NCBI GenBank assembly: GCA_963556695.1
Contig: CAUWAG010000003.1
Span: 7,006,001-7,070,000 of the forward strand
DNA from: Anthostomella pinea
Lineage: Eukaryota > Ascomycota > Sordariomycetes > Xylariales > Xylariaceae
DNA length: 64,000 nt
Direction of reading: 5' to 3'
Both the position numbers and the translations under genes were made by a program. The notes under the pieces are model-generated. The model was not told the DNA's origin, ran no database searches, and saw only the letters and a program-made list of their open reading frames with translations. This document shows, piece by piece, positions 45,235-56,756 of this stretch; position 1 is the stretch's first letter, and every line of letters begins with the position of its first letter.

Positions 45235-47615
45235 CGCGAAGTTGGTCGAGTAGAGAGTATTATAGAGAAGAGGTGGTCTTGTCTGGGACCCGAAGGGCAA
45301 ATGGACGGACTTCGATGTCGTTAACTGAATAGAACTAGAGGTTGCAGATATGAAACTCGTCGCAGGGCGTCTATTTTGGTTTGCTGTGTGGTATGACAGC
45401 AGCCCGTCGGGTGAATGCTTGCGGGTACACGATGAAAAAGGGTTACGACAGTCGAATTATAGATATTGGCGACGTCGGTCGGGAGTGGTCGAGGATGACG
45501 ATGGATGGTGATGACCAAGGGTCGGTCGGGTACGGGTTCGAGACGGGTTCGAGCCGGCAGGATAGACAATCCGTCAGATGTGTGGTGGTGTGCCGTGTGT
45601 TGTCGTCGCGTCGTGTCGATGTTGGAGGGCCAAGACAGCGTCGGGTGTGCTCAGTTGGGTGTTTGCGTCGTCGGAATCAGATCAGCAGTTGCAGGACATT
45701 ATTATTGTCTTCGCTGCTCGACCATGCGGAAAACGAAAGTGGGTGATGCGTTGGATGTGGATGGGGAAGCGGAAGGCGTCGTGGGAAAGGAATGGAAAGG
45801 AGCTGGACGCTTGTCTGAGCAGTGAGCAGTGAGAATGGGCAAGACGGAAACGAAGAGTGCAGGTGTCTACAGGTAAACGTGACCACTGAATCCACTGACA
45901 ACCTGCATTGAGCCACCACTTTTAGGGACCTGGGATGTACTCGGGGCACCTGGGCAGGCTTGGCGACATGGAGTCAACTGTCACCGGGCAGGTACCTGTA
46001 CTCTTCAATTGTACAATCCCATCGGGTGTTGGGTGTAATCCCACCGGATGTGCGTACCGGTACCCAACATTGAAGTTGGAGCGCCATTGATCTTTGGCGG
46101 CTTGGCGGCTTGGCATGACTTTTTAAGCTTAGAGTCTGGCCTCTGCCTGACGGGTCATACAATTCATGAGGGGAACGTGCGTTTGATTGAATGGAAGACA
46201 TACAATGTTTAGGTGTGATTTCCACAGCACCTGATACTCCGAGGGGAGCCCGATACCTTATCATCCGAACCAGAGCTTCCTTTGTTGCTGTTAGAGACTA
46301 AGAGTCGTTTGGAGACAGAATACCTACAGTACCTATGCAAATGCAGTGACCGCGCTCAAGATTGATGCAGGGAGTGTACATATGTCAGCCGTTGCAACGT
46401 CATGCACAATTTCCCAAAATCTGCCCACTGCCAAGGCTGCCAGGCTCCAGCCTCCAGCAACCTTCAGCTCGTATTGCCTTGAAGCCGAGATTACCGGGCC
46501 TGCCGGGAGAGCACTAGCAAAAGTAGGAAAGTCTCGTCTTGGCGTGAGATCTCACAGCTTATTTCACCACACGCAGACTGGATACTTATCGAGCTGCTGG
46601 TGTGAGGTACCATCACTCCCGTCGTGACCAGCGCAACGGACATGTTGACATTGATGTCAGCGAAGGATGGCGGGGAGATGGAAGATGAATGGCAGAAGGA
46701 ATCAAGGATGCCGAAGACGCCGATTCGTACCTGGTTGGATCCATTCACAGGTTCCAGAAAAGGATCGTGCACGAGCCACTTCAATGGGTCAATTTGCACT
46801 TGCACTGCCTCGAACCTTCGTGGCTGGTGGGACTGATGTGGATCGCGAGCTCCCGTGGCTTAACCATTGTGGCTGCTGTGGCTTTCAACTTCACCTGCTT
46901 CAACTGTGCAAGGTTGAGGTGAGAATTATTTTAATCAATTAACACGGCAGGAAGAAGTCTCTACAGGTATCTTGGTAACATAGACGCACCCTGTTTATGT
47001 ATGCACTGACACAGGTGTTTGAACCTCGAGTCAGCGCCGACGCCCAGGTCTGAACTTTAACGTTATTATGTACGCCCTCTCGACTGCTCGGCGGCTCGTC
47101 TCGCTCCCACATAACATACTACAGGTCATATCAAAAACACATTTTGCTTGCTATGGCTCGTGGTTGCGCAATGATTCTCCGCGGATCCGGTGAGGTACCA
47201 CGACATCTCGGGATCCGTATCATCCACTACATAGTTCAGGTGTCCGCATCATCCACTACATAGTTCAGGTGTCCGCTGTCGCCTTGACTATTCATCGCGG
47301 GATGTCGAACCCAAAACTTCAGATGCTTCCAGATCTTGACGAGCTTTATCACGGGTCTGGGAATCATAGATGCTGCGTAGGCTGCATATACATGGACCAC
47401 AAAGATACTCAGATACTGAGCTGCCGTCACCTGAATGTGCTCTGTATTGAGGACTATATTCGTACAATAACCTCCGTTTCCATGCTACTATTGTTACACG
47501 GGTCATCCAGAAATATCCCGAGCCTTGCCTTGTCCAAGCACCCTTTGCCCGACTTCGCTCAGAAGTGTTGAAGGATCTGAGGAGCACTGAGGAGCCCTGA
47601 GAAACAACCACGAGA
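45235..47615. other. 2.4-kb intergenic region
   Basis: No gene is supported. It holds a 29-bp direct duplication at 47219-47276. The small ORFs at 45.4-45.8 kb and 46.5-46.9 kb have no recognisable features. Confidence 0.5.
47219..47276. repeat. 29-bp tandem duplication
   Basis: Two head-to-tail copies of a 29-base unit beginning atcatccactacatagttca, with period 29 and no mismatch inside the unit. Confidence 0.85.
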
Positions 47616-48060
47616 TTACTTGTGCTTCGAAGACTTCTTGTGGCCGCTCTTCTTGCTGCTGTGGTGATCGTGGTCCTTGTGGTGGGCTTTGGGCTTGGAG
47701 GAACCCTGGGTCGCAGCGGACGGCGCATAGTATCCGGAGTTGTCACCCTCGGCATAGTACGGGTCGTTTGCTTCGACTTGTCCGATGGCATGGTATGGGC
47801 CGGATTCCCCCTGGTTGCTGTACATCCACATTTTTGTGTACTGGTTGTAGTCGTCGACCTGTTGTTGTGCTTGGGCTTGGGCCCACTGATCCCGAGGCAC
47901 GGCAATGGTGGACGGCTTGGAGGTGGACTGGCTATGGTCAGAGTGAGCTGTGGTAACATTAGTATTTGAAGTGGGAATGATGGCTCCCGGAAACCTTACC
48001 GTGAGACTTGCTCGAGCTCTTGTTGCCCTTAGAGCTCTGCGAGGAGTTTTCGGAAGGCAT
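47616..48060 (-). CDS. Small hydrophilic His/Lys/Ser-rich protein, 2 exons
   Basis: Exon 1 is 48060-48000 and exon 2 is 47947-47616, with a GTAAGG donor, a TACTAATG branch-like site and a CACAG acceptor, giving 130 residues. The N-terminus is Ser/Lys-rich. The middle has a Gln-rich stretch ('QWAQAQAQQQVDDYNQYTKMW') and an aromatic/acidic segment, and the end is a repetitive His/Lys/Ser tail ('HHKDHDHHSSKKSGHKKSSK'). The composition suggests an intrinsically disordered, possibly metal- or nucleic-acid-binding protein. The family is not recognised. The codons are consistent with a real gene. Confidence 0.55.
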
Positions 48061-50839
48061 GATGGGATGAGGAGAGTGGGATAAATCCACAAAGGATGAG
48101 TTTCTAGTGTCCGTAGAGGGTTCGTGACTATCTCGAGAAAGTGAGACTCTGTGATATTGGAGGTGGTGCTGCTGGTTCTCTGGATGATCATTTCAGCTGG
48201 GACTGATCCTTTTATATTTATGACTCCTGACCCCTAAACCCTCAGTCAGGTGAGCGGCTTAGATTTCACAGGTTCCAATGTCATTGCCACGTACGAGTAT
48301 CGTGCGATATCGCAGGCCACTTCTGAAAAGCCATGGTTACAGCAGTGAAGGCGAGGCGGGCTGGTGCATGTGACACTCGTGATGATGACGCTTCTCGGAT
48401 GCAGACACCGCAACTACCACGCTGCGAGGATGCCACAAGCACACGTATCTCACCAATCCGTCCAGGTCACGATCCGGACCTTGTCCACTCAAACTCCCAG
48501 CCACTTGTTCAACTCTTTCCGACTGCGGAAGGCTTGGCGGTGCAACTGCCGCCGTCATGAACTGCAGTTTAGAGTCTTTCAGCTTGGCGCTTTCTGACAT
48601 CGCAACCCCATGTCAGAGTGTTCACGATAACGTGTCATGACACGTGGAAGCCAACGGTGTTGGACCCGGTGTTGGCGAGTGTCTGGTTTCGTGGCGGGCG
48701 CCCTGCGAACAACAGCTAGCCAACATCAGGTGATACGGACCCTCCTCCAAGGAGATAGATATTCTGAGACCTCGCGTCATGCCTTCCGAATCGGGGCAGG
48801 CATGGATGTTATTTCACACGGAGACAGGACATCGACTTGTGATCAGCTGGTGCGATCAGTGCGATGTACCTGGGCAGGTATTGAAACTTTTCTGTGGTCA
48901 TCGGCAACCTACATCAACCCTGGTTGGGATGGACAGCACGGGAGCTCACGGGTATCCTCTTTTGGGCCACCACAACACATTTCTCGGAGAGTTCCGGCAA
49001 CCGAGCAACCGAGATGTTGTCTTTATTTTCTTTGGCCTGTGACTGGCTAGGGGGACCCTCTGGCATACACTTGCACCAATGCTCGTCCCCGGCCCCTGTA
49101 TGTAGACGGGTAGGTGCATGCAGCAAGCCATGAGATGGTCTGGTGTCGTTCGATGTGCTTCTATCCTTCCATGCCTCATATCAAGCAGTGCCGCCATTGC
49201 GGCGGCTATGGACTCGGGCTTCATAGCACAGCTCCTCCGAGTATCGGGCGGTCCCAGTGACGGGCATATGCATCTGACGACTAGATAGCGCTGCGACCCC
49301 CTGGCAGTATCATATCCGGAGTGTGTCCAACGAGCAATAGTTCATGGACCGAATAGGGTGCCGTGATGCACGAACCTGTCCCTCGATAATCTTACCTGCA
49401 GATCCTGCCAGTCGGTAACGCGAGCATACCAATCAATACGGCGCCTGAACGAAAGAACGGGATATTCGTAGAATAGCCCTGGCCGGGGCTCGCCCGATTC
49501 GCCAGTCCCGCTTCCGCAGCTTTCTGCTCGGATGGCCTACCCGAGACGTAACGAAGTGACAGCAGTGCAGCTGCATAATGACGCACCTACCCTGCAGGTC
49601 CGGGAGCGCCGCCGAGTACGACCACAAGTCACAAGCCGCAAGTCCCGAAGGGGACAATGAGAGATATGCTTGCCACGGCATATTCCATCCACGCGGGATG
49701 CTGAGACTTGACACCCGCGCTATCAAAAGGGAAGGGGGAAGAAAAAACGGTAGTGCTAACTGTATTCGCGCTGATTCCCCTGAGCCACAGTCGTGCAAGC
49801 CGACAAACATTGACATTCTAGAACATCGATATTGTCCCTGTCTCAGATAAAGTGGATGACAACGAGCGCCTCCCTGGCATACCGTTGGCTTGCCACGTGC
49901 TCAGCTCAGCGGAAAAACATCACATCGTGCAATGGCGCCAGCCACCTCACTCCGAGCCGCGCCATATATTTTTTGTCTCTCGCCAGTTCTCAGGTGAACC
50001 ATACGAACGAACGAGGCATGATTGGCTTCCACGTGGACGTGCGTGGCATTGCCTGTCGAGGCTTGTGAGCCGTAGGGCAGTTTCAGGTCGCCCGAAGGTA
50101 ATCGAGACCGGCAACGGCAGTCCCTCGAGGTTTGTGCACCCCGGACGGATATGACTGCAAGGCATGTGAGAATCGTCCGACCCCGAAAGAACTGTTCTCA
50201 GCTGGAAGGGTATGTTGAGCAAGCAAAAGATGTCATTCAGCAGCAATCATCGACGACCCGATGTATCGTATCGGTTCGTTCACCCTCGGCTTGAAGCCTG
50301 CTGAAACTAATCGTGAAACTTGTTGTGCCACTGGCAGGTACAACCTCCCCAGGATGTCAAACACGGCGTACAATTTTGATCAATTGTCACGTTGCTTCCT
50401 TCTGCCAAACAACGCTTCCCGTCACAAGAACGCGGTCGAGCGGACGTATTTGTTGGTTCATCCCATGATTTGTACGACGGGTTTCAGCCTCAGGCTCCGG
50501 GTGACGCAGAGAAGAGTTAGTGTACGTCCAGACCACATAGCACAGCGTACGACATGATTCGGCGCCCAACGTGATTCGGTGCCCAACCGCCTATTCTTTC
50601 TTCTCGAACGTTTCTTGCGCCATTGACGGCTCTCTATAGTCACACAGCTCGGAGTGACCTTCTGCCGGCACGATTCCCAACTTGGCCGCTTCCTTTGCGG
50701 TTAATGTGCCATAGATGTCGACCTAGTCTTACTCGCCGAGTCCTTCAACGGGGTAGATCTTGTTCAGAGCAAAGAACATGACGCAACTCGTGGAGAACCC
50801 TTTGGGAGTCATGGGTTAGCAAGCTGTTAGCAAGGTAGG
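48061..50839. other. 2.8-kb intergenic region
   Basis: No gene is supported on either strand. A short direct repeat 'gattcggcgcccaac/gattcggtgcccaac' lies at about 50554-50586. Confidence 0.5.
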
Positions 50840-52053
50840 CTGCTTGTCACGTGGCTCGAATCTTACCTATCAGAAACGCCATGGAATACAGCTGGCACGA
50901 TGCCCTTGGCCGGTGGCGTCTGTATTGACAGTCACGACGAGACCACCAATAGTCGGAGCCCAGTCGCAGATCCGAGCAGGGAAAGCTCGCCGATACTAAT
51001 ACGAGGTATTCTTCTTGTCTTACGGATGGCTGAGGCGGACCTTGAGGTGTCGCAACAGGTAAAGTCGGTAGCCATGAGCCCAATGAGGGGCGACAGGAAC
51101 ACGGAGAACGAGCTGAGGAACTGGATGAACGTGTTGGCCCCGTTGGCAAGCTGCCATGGCTGAACCACCCCAGGCAAAACGAAGGTGGTGCAGCGGATTC
51201 CAATAGACGGTGCCATATATCTTTGGGGCTGCGCTGGTGGTCACTAGTCCAACGAAGGATACGAGGATGGCTGTGACCCACCTGGAGGTGATGGTCCCGA
51301 TTACATTCAACTGCCTGTCTCGTGCGTAACGTCGAGAAGTCAGGCCCATCGGTGATGCCGGCCACAATGCCTCCAATCATCTGACCGATCCCCGCCATGA
51401 TCAGCCATGACGAGTTCCACTGCCAGCCCACTGGGATGGCGACGTCAGTGGTCAAAAGGGGGCTGACACCTTTTGCTTCTGAGAGGGCCCATATCACCAT
51501 TGACAAAATGCCCAGTCCACAATACTGCGTATATGTTCATATGCCATACTTGAGCCTGAGCCTTTGAAGTAGGATGGAACAGAAAGTCAAGGTCCATACT
51601 GGAAAGCAAGGTTTGGCTTGCCAGGAAGGGAAGCTGTTATACGTAGCAGGGACGTGATCAGGAATAGGATCTTGAATTTCTCCGGAGGAAGGGCGTCGAA
51701 AGAAACCAAAAGACAATGAAGCCCACGAACTCGTTACCAGTGGTCGGCATGCTAGCCGGCAAGAAGTCATGCATCTTGGCAAACGACGGCCATATGGCGA
51801 TCAGACGAACGGCGACCAGCTGCCTTTGTTACAACACTGCACAGCATTCCAGTTGAATTTCATCAAGAGACGCTGAAGCAGCGGTATGTAGCTGCCTCGC
51901 ATGCCACAGGTGAAGCGATTTGCCCGGTAAAGCCGATGTGCTACTGCAGCCCGCAGCAGGCAACCAGGGGAGGCAATTAAAAGAAGCATCCAACAGTAGC
52001 GATCCATACGATCCATTATCCATCCGACCACCTGTCCCTTCATGAGTTCTCAA
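50840..52053 (-). pseudogene. Decayed NCS1-family nucleobase/hydantoin-type permease
   Basis: The minus-strand fragments, in shifting frames, follow the order of an NCS1 transporter. First comes 'GSYIPLLQRLLMKFNWNAVQC' in outline (near 51890), then 'LPAxMPTTGNEFVGF'-like and 'WFLSTPF'-like segments (about 51750-51690). After these, 'VGWQWNSSWLIMAGIGQMIGG' (about 51440-51380) leads to an Ala-Gly-Ile-x-Asp-x-x-Asp-Phe block, then 'GTVYWNPL' (about 51220), and 'QLANGANTFIQFLSSFSVFL' continuing to 'SPLIGLMATDF' (about 51160-51050). At least four frame changes and several stops interrupt it, so no transporter can be made. NCS1 carriers move uracil, cytosine/purines, allantoin, thiamine or hydantoins. 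The intact hydantoinase-like gene 1.1 kb away suggests a former transport-catabolism pair. Confidence 0.7.
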
Positions 52054-52148
52054 ACTGACTCACATGGGAAGACTCACTAAACAGCCACACTACAGCTTAG
52101 AGTTCAGCCCCTTATTCCGCCCCTTATTCCGCCCACAACTATCCATAA

Positions 52149-52290
52149 TATATATACGAGTTTATCAGGTTAATCTGGTAGCCGGGTTGGTACGGCCTAG
52201 CGAAATATTCTTACAAAGTATTGTTAAAGGAATTCTTAGGCACAGCGGTTCGATTCCCCTAGCGGCTGACATTTTCTTTTTTCTTTTTTT
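52149..52290 (+). repeat. tRNA-like SINE-type repeat, copy 2
   Basis: A box TAGCCGGGTTGG at 52179-52190, B box GGTTCGATTCC at 52247-52257, spacing about 68 nt, then CCTAGCGGCTGACA and a T/C-rich tail. The 5' flank 'tatacgagtttatcagg' is shared with copy 1, showing that the repeat is longer than the tRNA-like core. Confidence 0.65.
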
Positions 52291-52409
52291 GGCCGTCCCG
52301 ACCTCACTCTCTCTCCCCTTTCTGTTTTCGTATAGAGTTCAGCCACCTTACGCACTTTTTGTACATGTCCACCCGTTCCTATATGCACATGCCTACAACC
52401 GTATATAGT

Positions 52410-52544
52410 ATATAGTTCAGTTTATCATGTAAATTTGGTAGCCGGGTTGGTACGGCGTAGCGAATAGCGAAATATCCTAATTCTATATTCTTAGGCACAG
52501 CGGTTCGATTCCCTAGCGGCTGACATTTTCTTTTTTCTTTCTTG
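52410..52544 (+). repeat. tRNA-like SINE-type repeat, copy 3
   Basis: A box at 52439-52450, B box at 52502-52512, spacing about 63 nt, the same 3' end 'ctagcggctgacattttctt'. It is in the same orientation as copy 2 and separated from it by about 120 bases. The anticodon-region filler differs in length and sequence from the other copies. Confidence 0.65.
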
Positions 52545-53151
52545 GCCCTCCCCGCCCGAACTTTCTTTCGCCAGCTATCAGCGCGCGGCCCAGGACGATG
52601 ATCAGCATGGACTGTCCGACGGACAAGCCCTTAGCTGCGACGACTTGTCAGCACGAAACAGGCGCATAGCGACAAACAGCGAGGCCTCATTCAGGAAGGT
52701 ACTTGACGTCTGCTAGTTCGCTATGTTGAGCGACGAGAGCGTCCAGGAACCAAAATAACTGAACCATCCTATGGTAACGCCGACGGGGAGCTCTATGCGG
52801 TCTTACAGGCAGTCCATTTGCTTACCCCAACCTGGGACCCATCCGGCTGCGTGACACCCAAGGGCGATCACCCCTGGGTCGCACAGATAAGAGGCAATCA
52901 TAAGATGGCTGCCAAGCCATCTTATCTGATCCATGCATCTTATCTGATCCGATCAGGCCCATTTATAATTGTCCTCCGCCGAGGCCGGCTTCGGACCTCG
53001 CTTGCCGGCCCTAAACTGGCGAAACTCGGTCGAACGTGAATTCATTGGTCTCGACCGAACTCCGTCATCGAAGCGCTCAGTCGTTTTCTTCTCACGAGAA
53101 GAACCCGAAGAGATACTGATGATATCGTCGCCGACGACATCGCTGCGAAAC

Positions 53152-56100
53152 ATGGGCTCCGCCACAGAGACCAAGACGCTGCGCATCGGCGTCGACGTGG
53201 GCGGCACCAACACCGACGGCGTGGTGCTCGACCCGTCGCGGGCCCTGGACCCGGACAAGGGCATCGTGGCCTGGCACAAGGCGCCGACGACCACGAATCC
53301 CAGCCTTGGCATAAACAATGCCATCACCAAAATGTTCGAGACCGCGAGCCTCAGTCCGGACCAGGTCGCCAGCGTCACCATCGGCACTACGCACTTCGTA
53401 AATGCAGTCGTCGAGCGAGACGCCACGCGCCTGACCAAAGTCGCGGTCATCCGGCTGTGCGGGCCGTTCTCCAAACACGCGCCGCCGTGCGTCGACTGGC
53501 CGGAGGACATACGCGAGCTCATTCTCGGCCACTCCGCGCTGCTGAAGGGCGGTCTAGAGGTTGACGGGTTTCTCATATCGGAAATCGATGAGGACCAGAT
53601 CAGGAAAGAATGCGCCATAATTCGAGAGAAAGGCATCAAGAGTATAGTCATCAATGGCATTTTCAGTCCGATAGACACGATCGAGCGGCAGGAGGAGCGC
53701 GCGGCGGAGATCGTCCGCGCTGAGATCCCGGGGTGCGATGTCGTGTGCTCCAAGGACGTGGCCAACCTCGGCTTTCTGGAGAGAGAAAACGCGGCTATCT
53801 TGAATGCGTCCATCCTTGCTTTTGCGCGGAAGACTATACGATCTTTCCAGGAGCCCATCAAGCGCCTAGGGCTAGATTGCCCGGTCTTCATCACGCAGAA
53901 CGACGGGACGATTTTGTCTGGAGAGATGGCGGCAAAGCTGCCTATCCGGACGTTCTCAAGTGGTCCTACCAACAGTATGCGTGGTGCGGCGTTCCTGGTA
54001 CAAGATGAGCTCGATGAGGCCATTATGGTCGTTGATATTGGTGGGACGACGACAGACGTGGGCCTGCTGCTGGCGAACGGCTTCCCGCGCCAGCAAGCGG
54101 CTTATAGTGACCTGGCAGGAGTGCGGATGAACTTCTCCTGCCCTGATATCAAAAGCATCGGCCTTGGAGGCGGCTCCGTTGTCCGAGATGGCGAGTCGTT
54201 AACGGTCGGCCCGGACAGCGTTGGTTACAAGATCACCAAAGAGGCCATTGTCTTCGGCGGTAACGTGCTGACGACTACCGATTGCACGGTGCTAGCCGAC
54301 CCGAAACTTGAAATTGGGAATAGGGAGCTTGTCAAGGGCAAGCTTAGCGATCAGGGCATAGATAAGTTCAAGACAGCCGTCAAAGAAAAGCTCGAGAAGG
54401 TCATCGACGTGATGAAGACGTCTCCTGAGGACCTCCCCGTCCTACTTGTGGGAGGCGGGGCGGTTATCGCGCCTGATGAGCTCAAGGGGGCAAGCAAGGT
54501 TCTAAAGCCAAAGTGGTCAGAAGTCGCAAATGCCATCGGTGCAGCTATCGCGAGAGTAAGCGCTGTGATTGATACGGTGAAGTCCACGGAATCGAAGACT
54601 ACACAGCAGCTACTCGATGAGATCTGCCAAGACGCCATTGAGAAGGCTGTAGCGGGAGGGGCGTCGCGATCGACCGTCAAGGTCGTAGAGATGGATACGC
54701 TACCATTGCCTGTAAGTCAAGCCATTGGCTTCTACTTGGAGTTGAAAGTCTGACTCGCTGTCAGTACATTGCCAACAAGTCCCGCTTCACGGTACGAGCG
54801 GCGGGAGATTTCGATTACTCACGTACAGATCTATCGACTGTTCCCTTAGATGAGCCATTCTCTGGAGACGAACTCCAAATGGAAGAGTATGAAAAGTCTG
54901 CAGAGCAGTCACAGAAGAAGACCAGACCAGAGCCCAAAGAAGACGTTGATATCGACAGCTACAAGCCGAAAGTCAGGAATCGTGTCTGGCTCGTCAACGA
55001 GACTGATCTCAGCTGGATCTCGATCGGGTGCTATATTCTCGGCACGGGAGGCGGTGGAAGCCCCTATTCTTCGATGGTGCGGCTGCGAGAGATGCTGCGG
55101 AAGGGCGCCGTGGTCCGAGTCGTGAGTCCTGATGACCTGCCCGACGACGCCGCCGTAGGCTGCGGCGGGGGTGCCGGCTCACCTACCGTCGGTATTGAGA
55201 AGCTGGGTGGCGACGAGATGCTCCATGCCCAGGAGGAACTATACAAGATCTGCGACAAGCCCGCCACGCATATGATCGCTATTGAGATCGGCGGCGGAAA
55301 TGGCCTGCAAAGCATGATTATCGGCGCCAGCACGAATATGGACTTGCCCGCGGTCGACGGCGACTGGATGGGCCGGGCGTATCCCACCAAATGGCAGACC
55401 ACTCCGGTGGTATTCAACGAGCGATCTCCGATCTGGTCCCCGATCTCGATGGCGGACGGTAACGGCAACGTCGTGATTATGCCGAAAGTTACTTCGGACT
55501 TCCAGGTCGAGCGAGTGCTGCGCGCGGCGCTGAGCCAGATGGGCTCGCATACGGGATGTGCAGACGCGCCCGTCACAGGCGCGGAGTGCAGGCGTTGGGC
55601 CGTGGAGCACACAATCTCGCAGTCGTGGCGTATTGGACGGGCAGTGGCGAAGGCGCGCAGGTCCAACCGCGTCGACAATGTCGCAGAGACTATACTCGAC
55701 GAATGTGGAGGCCCGGACGCGGGCAAGGTGCTCTGGAAGGGCAAGATAGTCGGCGTTGAACGGACCTTACGCATGGGACATATTTATGGCGAGTGCATCA
55801 TCGAAGGCGCGGACGTGGTTGATGACATCGGTGCCAAGTCACCACCCGCCACGGGCAACTCGAAGTCTGCTGCGCAATTCCAGGGCTTGATCAAGATCCC
55901 GTTTAAGAACGAAAACATCGCCGCCATCAAGATCTCGCGGTCCGTCGTGGACGGCGAGGTCAAAGAGAAAGAAGGAGAAGTGCTGGGCCTGGTGCCTGAT
56001 CTGATTACGGTCATTGATACCCAGAACGGCGAGGCCATTGGAACGCCCGAGTACAGATACGGACTGCTTGTCATTGTGCTGGGCATCACGGCTAGTGATC

Positions 56101-56231
56101 GCTGGACCTCGGAGAGAGGCATTGAGATTGGCGGGCCGAAGAGCTTTGGAATGGACCATCTGACCTACAAGCCGCTTGGGAAGTTCGTCAAGCCTACGAG
56201 TGTGATTGATGAGTTTGATCTCAGCGAGTAG
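53152..56231 (+). CDS. Hydantoinase/oxoprolinase-DUF917 fusion protein, 2 exons
   Basis: Exon 1 is 53152-54711 and exon 2 is 54765-56231, phase 0, giving 1008 residues. The N-terminal part is a hydantoinase A/oxoprolinase ATPase module: '[16 protein letters not shown]' (phosphate-binding loop), '[15 protein letters not shown]', '[16 protein letters not shown]', '[15 protein letters not shown]', '[13 protein letters not shown]' and 'IGLGGGSVV'. The C-terminal part (from about residue 580) matches the DUF917 family: '[13 protein letters not shown]', '[10 protein letters not shown]', '[10 protein letters not shown]' and '[11 protein letters not shown]'. The family acts on cyclic amides such as hydantoins or 5-oxoproline by ATP-dependent ring opening; the substrate here is unknown. 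The start was chosen at the Met before '[14 protein letters not shown]'; an in-frame Met about 11 codons upstream is possible. The decayed permease upstream may have been its transporter. Confidence 0.88.
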
Positions 56232-56756
56232 GTGGAGCAGACTTGTTTCATTATCACGGTTCAATATACGCATTCATGTCAACATACCCCTAACCCCTAT
56301 CTTCCGACAAGGTGGCTCGAGTTCCTGTCAGTCAGGCGCCGGTGGTGCACTCACTCCTGAGCTGTGTGCTTTACGCTTCAGACGATTATGCATCACTCCT
56401 GTATCATCTCACATCATAAACACAGGACACACAGCTGCTGCTTCTGTTCACGTCAACATGTAACGCAGGTCAAGCTTCCCCTCTTCCGACGGTTGCTCCT
56501 TCCCGTCGATCTGGACGGGAAAGAACACTGAGGTGGTGGGCGGACGACATCTGTCGTCAGTCCCAACCACCCAGCAACCTCCCGCTCGCCCAACAACAAC
56601 AACATCAACAACATAGCCACGACGCAGTATCACCATCACTTGTCCACCTTACTTCGTTTTCGTGCACGACCCAAGAAGGTGACGTGCTTGGAAGAGTTGA
56701 CTCAGTTGAGTCGCTTCTGCATACATATAGCGGGACAATTCCGAAGCACGGACAAG
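56232..56756. other. Intergenic region
   Basis: Terminator region of the hydantoinase-like gene and leader of the LanC-like gene; nothing else is recognised. Confidence 0.5.

Larger units (their letters stand above)
52054..53151. other. Intergenic region with two tRNA-like repeats
   Basis: Holds repeats at 52149-52290 and 52410-52544 and the promoter region of the hydantoinase-like gene. The palindromic-looking 'cttatctgatcc' motif occurs twice near 52920-52952. Confidence 0.5.

Noticed and set aside
52953..54023. 356-codon minus-strand ORF opposite the hydantoinase-like gene
   Set aside because: Ser/Arg-rich composition typical of an antisense shadow of a GC-rich gene; the plus strand has all the family motifs.
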